From Longimicrobiales bacterium (lineage in GTDB: Bacteria > Gemmatimonadota > Gemmatimonadetes > Longimicrobiales > Gaopeijiaceae), in the NCBI GenBank assembly GCA_951828585.1, contig OX639991.1, positions 62,001 to 126,000 of the forward strand: a DNA stretch of 64,000 bases. The letters run 5' to 3'. The translations under genes and the position numbers were made by a program. How positions within the stretch are numbered: the stretch's first letter is position 1; each line of letters opens with the position of its first letter. The notes beneath the pieces were generated by a model, which searched no databases, was not told the DNA's origin, and worked only from the letters and a program-made list of their open reading frames with translations. This document shows positions 59,061 to 64,000 of this stretch, in pieces.

Positions 59061-60737
59061 ATGGACGTCCGCCTCTGGACCTTCATCCTGGTCGGCATCT
59101 CCTTCGCCCTCTACATCGGGGTCGCGATCTGGTCGCGGGCCAGCTCCACCAAGGAGTTCTACGTCGCCGGCACCGGGGTGTCGCCGCTCGCGAACGGGAT
59201 GGCCACCGCCGCGGACTGGATGTCGGCGGCGTCGTTCATCTCGATGGCGGGGCTGATTTCGTTCATGGGGTACGACGGGTCCGTCTACCTGATGGGGTGG
59301 ACGGGCGGGTACGTGCTGCTGGCCATGCTGCTGGCCCCGTATCTGCGCAAGTTCGGCGCGTACACGGTGCCGGAGTTCGTGGGGGAGCGCTACTACTCGC
59401 AGGTGGCGCGGGTGGTGGCCGTGGCGTGTGCGATCTTCGTCTCGTTCACCTATGTGAGCGGGCAGATGCGCGGCGTGGGCATCGTCTTCAGCCGCTTCCT
59501 CGAGGTGGACGTCACGTGGGGTGTGGTCATCGGGATGGGGATCGTCTTCTTCTACGCCGTGCTGGGCGGGATGAAGGGGATCACCTACACCCAGGTGGCC
59601 CAGTACTGCGTGCTGATCTTCGCGTACATGGTGCCGGCGATCTTCCTGGCGGTCATGCTGTCGGGGACATTCATCCCGCAGCTCGGATTCGGCGGGGCCG
59701 ACCCGGAGACCGGCGTCTTCCTCCTCGACAAGCTGGACGGGCTGCACCGGGATCTGGGGTTCACCGCCTTTACCGACGGTACCAAATCGATGATCGACGT
59801 GTTCTTCATAACGGCGGCGCTCATGGTGGGGACGGCGGGGTTGCCGCACGTCATCATCCGCTTCTACACGGTTCCCAGGGTGCGGGACGCGCGCGTCTCG
59901 GTGGGCTGGGCGCTTCTGTTCATCGCGATTCTCTACACGACGGCGCCTGCGGTGGCGGTGTTCGCGCGCACCAATTTGCTGGACACGGTGGCCGGGCAGC
60001 CCTATGAGGAAATGCCCGAGTGGTTCAGCAAGTGGGAGGACACGGGTCTCATCACCTTCGAGGACAAGGACGGGGACGGGAACATCCGGTACGTGGGCGA
60101 CGCCGACGCGAACGAGTTGACGATCGACCGGGACATCATGGTGCTCGCCAACCCGGAGATCTCGAGGCTGCCGAACTGGGTGGTGGGGCTGGTGGCGGCG
60201 GGGGGACTGGCGGCGGCGCTGTCGACGGCGGCGGGGCTGCTGCTGGTGATCTCATCCGCAATCAGTCACGACCTGCTGAAACGGGCGCTCAAACCGGACA
60301 TTTCGGAGAGGGGTGAACTGCTGGCGGCGCGGATCAGCGCGGCCTTCGCCGTGGTAGTGGCCGGGCTGCTCGGCATCAACCCGCCGGGATTCGTGGCCCA
60401 GGTGGTGGCCTTCGCCTTCGGGCTGGCCGCCTCGTCCTTCTTCCCCGTGATCATTCTGGGGACTTTCACCCGCACCATGAACCGCGAAGGGGCGATCGCC
60501 GGAATGCTGTCGGGGATTACCTTCACCGCCGCGTACATCATCTATTTCCGTTTCATTAATCCGGCCGCGGACTCGCCGGAGAACTGGTGGTTCGGGATCT
60601 CGCCGGAGGGCATCGGCACGCTGGGGATGCTGCTCAACTTCGCCGTCGCCCTGACCGTGTCGAAGTTCACCCCGGCACCGCCGGCGAGCGTCCGTGAACT
60701 TGTTGATCGTATACGCATGCCCGGAGGCGCCGTGTAA
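59061..60737 (+). CDS. Sodium:solute symporter (VC_2705/ActP-like)
   Basis: A 558-residue SSS-family transporter with about 13 helices. Family motifs include FYVAGTGVSPLANGMATAADWMSAASFISMAG, the second YTVPEFVGERYYS, GGMKGITYTQVAQYC and GTAGLPHVIIRFYTVPRVRDARVSVGW. An inserted soluble loop near residue 320 has EDKDGDGNIRYVGDADANE, an EF-hand-like Asp pattern, so calcium binding is possible. The DUF4212 partner precedes it. Substrate is probably a small monocarboxylate such as acetate, by similarity to this subclass; not shown by sequence. Confidence 0.9.
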   Translation: MDVRLWTFILVGISFALYIGVAIWSRASSTKEFYVAGTGVSPLANGMATAADWMSAASFISMAGLISFMGYDGSVYLMGWTGGYVLLAMLLAPYLRKFGAYTVPEFVGERYYSQVARVVAVACAIFVSFTYVSGQMRGVGIVFSRFLEVDVTWGVVIGMGIVFFYAVLGGMKGITYTQVAQYCVLIFAYMVPAIFLAVMLSGTFIPQLGFGGADPETGVFLLDKLDGLHRDLGFTAFTDGTKSMIDVFFITAALMVGTAGLPHVIIRFYTVPRVRDARVSVGWALLFIAILYTTAPAVAVFARTNLLDTVAGQPYEEMPEWFSKWEDTGLITFEDKDGDGNIRYVGDADANELTIDRDIMVLANPEISRLPNWVVGLVAAGGLAAALSTAAGLLLVISSAISHDLLKRALKPDISERGELLAARISAAFAVVVAGLLGINPPGFVAQVVAFAFGLAASSFFPVIILGTFTRTMNREGAIAGMLSGITFTAAYIIYFRFINPAADSPENWWFGISPEGIGTLGMLLNFAVALTVSKFTPAPPASVRELVDRIRMPGGAV

Positions 60738-60748
60738 GGAGGACCCCC

Positions 60749-61499
60749 ATGAGATTGGTCGTTGCGTTGCGCCGCAAGGCCGCGGCGTGGGTGGTGGGAG
60801 GAGCCTCAGTAGTCGCAGTCCTGCTGGCCGGACCCGGTCCAGCGCTGGCCCAACCCGAGGCCCATTTCCAGTACGGGAGCCACACCAACCCGTTCACCGA
60901 CGAATCGCGCGGAACCGTCATCCTGACCATGCAGCACGCGTCGATGTGGAAGTTCGGCGACAACTTCTTCTTGTGGACTTCATCGACGACGGGGGCGAGG
61001 ACGGTTTCAACGAGAAGGACGCCTACGGTGAGTGGTACCCGAACCTGAGTCTTGGGAAGATCACCGGGAAGGATCTCGCTTTCGGTCCCTTCGCTGATTT
61101 CGGGCTGCTCGCGGGCGTGGCGCTCGGGACGGACGCAAATACCGGTCTGCGTTCCACCTCCGCCACCGAGATGGAGAACGGTTACCGGATGGCCGTCGAG
61201 CTGCTGAACGAGAGGGGCGGGATCCAGGGACGCGGGGTGGAACTCGTGACTGTCAACGACGAGAGCGACCCGGACGTTGCCGTCCGCCACTACCAGGCAT
61301 TCGTCCAGCGCTTCGAAGTGCTGCTCGGCCCCTACAGCAGCCCGGTCACGGCGCCGGTGCTCGACGTGACCGAAGCCGCCGGTATCCCCCTGGTGGCGCC
61401 GTTGGCGGGAACGCCGACGATCTGGACCGACAAGCAGCAAGCGGGGTGCGCGAGGCCGCCAACACATACGGACTGGAGATCGTCCTGGACCAAGCCTAG
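60749..61499 (+). pseudogene. Chimeric pseudogene: Tsx-like barrel joined to a LivJ-like binding protein
   Basis: AAGGAGG lies 6 nt before ATG 60749, which starts a signal peptide (VLLAGPGPALAQPE) and a Tsx-like outer-membrane channel N-terminus (FQYGSHTNPFTDESRGTVIL). At about 60975 one base is missing: the frame shifts from FGDNFF to VDFIDDGGEDGFNEKDAYGE. After GLLAGVALGTDAN (about 61140) the sequence becomes a periplasmic amino-acid-binding protein (Peripla_BP_6) segment: EMENGYRMAVELLNERGGIQ to LVAPLAGTPTIW. A further piece, VREAANTYGLEIVLDQA, lies in a third frame and ends at TAG 61497-61499. So two unrelated genes were joined and eroded by deletions. It follows the symporter stop by 11 nt. 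Confidence 0.8.
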
Positions 61500-61524
61500 C
61501 GCTGCGGCCGTGCCCCGTAGAAAA

Positions 61525-61833
61525 CTACCAGTCCGCGCTGGAGTCTTTCGGGTCGGCTGACGGAAGCGCACCGGTCTTTGCGCGGTCGGTCAGAAGATTC
61601 TCGAGGAACTGCACCTTTTCCTCGAGACGGTGCACTTCGCCTGCCAGGTCCAGATCCGAAGCTGGCCGCGTCCGCTGGTCCCGGAGTCGCATGACCTCGG
61701 CTTCCAGTCTGTTCAGCCGTTCCTTCAGCGGCGTGCCGGCCAGTCCATGGCGAGCAAACAACCATGCGAGCAAGCACCCAAAGCCGGCGGATGTCAAGAT
61801 CATGATGAGGATCAGGATTGGAAGGACTAAAAT
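61525..61833 (-). CDS. Small membrane-anchored coiled-coil protein, possible ATT start
   Basis: A protein of 92 to 102 residues: one N-terminal transmembrane helix (ILVLPILILIMILTSAGFGC, then LLAWLFARHG) and a coiled coil (LKERLNRLEAEVMRLRDQ and GEVHRLEEKVQFLENLLTDRAK). The only in-frame ATG (61803) cuts the helix and has no ribosome site. Ten codons upstream, an ATT at 61833 is preceded by AGGAG at 6 nt, within the stop region of the upstream permease, so I extend to it. Layout is PspB-like, but homology is not established. Confidence 0.6.
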   Translation of the reverse strand: MLVLPILILIMILTSAGFGCLLAWLFARHGLAGTPLKERLNRLEAEVMRLRDQRTRPASDLDLAGEVHRLEEKVQFLENLLTDRAKTGALPSADPKDSSADW

Positions 61834-61842
61834 GGGTGGCTC

Positions 61843-63135
61843 CTATGCGTTGGAATACTTCGCCGTCGCCACCCCCGCCACCCCCAACCCCCCCAGAATC
61901 ACCGCCCCACCCACCGCCAGCCCCGGCTGCGTCCCCACGATGATCCCCAGGATCAGAAGATACAGCACGATCGTCGCTCCCGCCGTCCAGACCCCGCCCG
62001 GCACCCGCAGCGGCCGCTCCAGTTCGGGACGAGTCCGGCGCAGTCGGAAGAAGGCCGACAGCACCATCAGGTCCACCGAGATCGCCACCAGCATCATGAA
62101 CTGAATCAGAAACTCGAGCGCCCCGGTGGAGGCCAGCACGAGAATCACGGTCCCGATCAGCAAGAGGCCCGCGACCGGTGTCCCCCGCGGCGAGATGTAC
62201 CGGAACACTTTCGGCGCCAGTCCCGAGCGGGCCAGCCCGAAGGCAACCCTTGGCATGCCCAGAAAGTTGACATTCCCCGAACTGACCAGGATGAGCAGGC
62301 TGGCCACCACCACGAAGGTCGCGGCGGTGTTCCCGAAGACCCCTTGCACCGCGTCCCGCGCGACGAGCTCCGACCCCGCCATCTCCTGCGGCGTGAGTGC
62401 CGCCAGGTAGGCCGTGTTCACCATCAGGTAGAGGACCGCGACGGCGAGCGCGCCCCCGATCAGGATCCTGGGAAGCGATCGTCCCGGGTCGCGGATCTCC
62501 TCCGCCATCTTGGCCGCGTCCTCCCAGCCGTAGTATGCGAAGGCCACCGACTGGTACGCGAGCGCTAAGCCGAGCAGCGACGCGTGCTGCACGGTGGGCG
62601 GCGCGATCAGACCACTCCCGTCCCCGGCCGCGATCCCCGCGGCCGCGATGGCCGCCAGCACCACCACCTTGATGGCCGTCGTGATGTTCTGGAACGTCGT
62701 CCCGACCTTGAGGCCGCCCAGGTGAAGGATCACGTACCCCGCCACGACCCCCACGGCGAGAAGTCGCACAGACCCGCTCCCCACCAGGATGATGATGTAC
62801 TCGGCGATCGCCACCGCCTTGATCGCGCCGGAGAAGGCCCGGCTGACCAGCAGCTCGGACCACCCCGCGACAAACCCAGCGACGGAGCCGAACGCCTCCT
62901 GCGCGTACACGTACTTCCCCCCCGCTTTCGGCAGTGCGGCCGCCATCTCGGCAAGCACCAGCGTGCTCAGCGCCGCGACCACCCCGCCCAGCACCCACAC
63001 CGACAGGATCAGCCACCCGTTTCCCAGGTACTCCGCGATCAGGCCGGGCGTGCGCAGAATCCCCGCCCCGATCACGATCCCGACGGTGATCGCCAGCCCG
63101 TCGCGAATCCGCAGCACGCGCTTCATTTCGCTCAT
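61843..63135 (-). CDS. APC-superfamily amino acid permease
   Basis: A 430-residue transporter with 12 predicted helices. The first helix carries VGIVIGAGILRTPGLIAE, matching the APC unwound-helix motif GxGI, then ALPKAGGKYVYAQEAFGSVAGFVAGWSELL and AFAYYGWEDAAKMAEEIRDPGRSLPRIL, the characteristic consensus loop after helix 6. Substrate is likely an amino acid and cannot be narrowed. The TPR gene lies 14 nt upstream and the coiled-coil protein 9 nt downstream on the same strand, so the three may form an operon. Confidence 0.92.
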   Translation of the reverse strand: MSEMKRVLRIRDGLAITVGIVIGAGILRTPGLIAEYLGNGWLILSVWVLGGVVAALSTLVLAEMAAALPKAGGKYVYAQEAFGSVAGFVAGWSELLVSRAFSGAIKAVAIAEYIIILVGSGSVRLLAVGVVAGYVILHLGGLKVGTTFQNITTAIKVVVLAAIAAAGIAAGDGSGLIAPPTVQHASLLGLALAYQSVAFAYYGWEDAAKMAEEIRDPGRSLPRILIGGALAVAVLYLMVNTAYLAALTPQEMAGSELVARDAVQGVFGNTAATFVVVASLLILVSSGNVNFLGMPRVAFGLARSGLAPKVFRYISPRGTPVAGLLLIGTVILVLASTGALEFLIQFMMLVAISVDLMVLSAFFRLRRTRPELERPLRVPGGVWTAGATIVLYLLILGIIVGTQPGLAVGGAVILGGLGVAGVATAKYSNA

Positions 63136-63148
63136 CGGTCCGGTCCTT

Positions 63149-64000
63149 TCATTGCGGTTGTCTCCTGGCCGACTCCGCTTCCAGTTGCGCGAGGGTGGCG
63201 CGCGCGGTTTCGTCTCCGGGGGAATACTCCACCGCGAGTCGTCCGTGGGGAAGCGCCTCCTCGATCCGCCCCGCCTGGGCCAGGGCGATCGCCAGGTTCA
63301 GGTGGGCGCGTGAGAACTCCGGGCCAACCGCCACGGCGCGCTCGTAGGACCGGATCGCCGAAGCCAGGTCCCCGCCGCGCAGCTGGACGTTCCCGAGGTT
63401 CAAATACGCCAGCGTCTCGTTGGGATTCAAACTCAGCGCACGCTCGTACTCCCGTATCGCCCCGGCCGCGTCCCCGGCGGCGGCGCGCGTGATCCCCAGG
63501 TCGACGTGTACCGATGGCTGGACGGGGTCTGCAGCGAGGCTCTCGGTGTAGGCCGTAGTCGCCCGCGAATAGTCGCCGCCGTCGTGGTAGAGCGACCCGA
63601 GCGCGCGGAGCACGCCGGCGTCACCGGGAAGCACGGCCCGGGCCCGCAGCAGCAGGCCCTCGGCCGCCTCCATGTCGCCCCCGAGCATCGCGTCCTGCGA
63701 GAGGAAGCCGAGGATCATCGCCCAGCGGCGCCGGACGGCGAGCGATTCACCCGAGGCGGCGCTGCCCGAGGCTTCCGTGGAGTCCGCAACGTGGAGCGTC
63801 GCCAGCGCGAGCGCTCGCACGTCCAGGTCCGAGGTCGCGGCAAGCCGGTTCACCCGTTCGGCAGCGTCGCCGCCGAGGCCCCCACCCGGCCGCACCCACC
63901 CGGCGAGGAATCCGGCCAGTCCCTGGAAACGCGCCATGGCACCGGGCTCGCCAGGGTGCAGGAGCAGGCGGGCGGCCAGCTCCGCCCCGGTGGCGTCGGT
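63149..64000 (-). CDS. Tetratricopeptide-repeat protein, N-terminus outside the window
   Basis: At least 283 residues; the frame stays open to the right edge, beyond an internal ATG at 63937, so the true start is probably outside. TPR units fill the C-terminal half: LGSLYHDGGDYSRATTAYTESLAADPVQPS, LGITRAAAGDAAGAIREYERALSLNPNET, LGNVQLRGGDLASAIRSYERAVAVGPEF and NLAIALAQAGRIEEALPHGRLAVEYSPGD. The visible N-terminal part is Gly/Arg/Leu-rich with no clear domain. It probably mediates protein-protein contacts. Lies 13 nt before the APC permease gene. Confidence 0.75.
   Translation of the reverse strand, partial: TDATGAELAARLLLHPGEPGAMARFQGLAGFLAGWVRPGGGLGGDAAERVNRLAATSDLDVRALALATLHVADSTEASGSAASGESLAVRRRWAMILGFLSQDAMLGGDMEAAEGLLLRARAVLPGDAGVLRALGSLYHDGGDYSRATTAYTESLAADPVQPSVHVDLGITRAAAGDAAGAIREYERALSLNPNETLAYLNLGNVQLRGGDLASAIRSYERAVAVGPEFSRAHLNLAIALAQAGRIEEALPHGRLAVEYSPGDETARATLAQLEAESARRQPQ

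Noticed and set aside
1-64000. tRNA or rRNA genes
   Set aside because: No T-loop/anticodon-like arrangements or rRNA signatures were noticed on reading; a covariance-model search was not possible here.

Overview
The window is high-GC bacterial chromosome with dense operons, ATGA/GTGA stop-start overlaps, outer-membrane barrels and lipoproteins (a didermic cell), meso-diaminopimelate peptidoglycan synthesis (MurE carries the DNPR motif) and secreted six-bladed beta-propeller proteins. This fits Gemmatimonadota or a near relative; the phylum is an inference from gene content and style, not from a marker gene.

Layout. 136-10133, minus strand, read from alr downward: alr-cdd-lipoprotein-outer membrane barrel-mtaB-miaB-lapA-like-comEC, with two tandem copies of a short inverted-repeat element between the barrel gene and mtaB. 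10185-16098 is a looser accessory stretch: a 23-bp tandem repeat, a MazG-type pyrophosphohydrolase, an IS630-type transposase remnant, a DUF222/HNH protein, a 2-hydroxyacid dehydrogenase, asnS and a polytopic membrane protein. 16222-39129, minus strand, is one long cell-wall and division cluster read from mraZ: mraZ-rsmH-ftsL-ftsI-murE-murF-mraY-murD-ftsW-murG-murC-ftsQ-ftsA-ftsZ, then an M23 peptidase, a von Willebrand membrane protein, ftsY and recG. Nearly every junction is a 4-nt overlap. The murF/mraY junction is split by a third copy of the inverted-repeat element, whose 7-bp target duplication contains both the murF stop and the mraY start. MraZ-type TGGG boxes sit upstream of mraZ, and a strong intrinsic terminator lies beyond them.

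39391-55584 holds a TPR protein, then a formate module: fdhD-mobAB on the minus strand, diverging from fdhB-fdhA on the plus strand. fdhA contains an in-frame UGA at 46673-46675 followed by a bacterial SECIS-like hairpin, so it is one selenoprotein gene and not two ORFs. Downstream are an AAA ATPase + DUF4276 (TOPRIM-like) pair of likely defence type, two tandem beta-propeller paralogues, an ADP-ribosylglycohydrolase and formate-tetrahydrofolate ligase. Formate can thus be oxidised by the Mo/W-Sec enzyme or activated to formyl-THF.

55595-64000 holds a DoxX-like membrane protein, a third propeller protein, a Fic gene broken by an internal deletion, a DUF4212 + sodium:solute symporter pair, a chimeric pseudogene made of Tsx-like and LivJ-like pieces, a small coiled-coil membrane protein, an APC permease and a TPR protein that runs off the window. 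No tRNA, rRNA or CRISPR array was seen.
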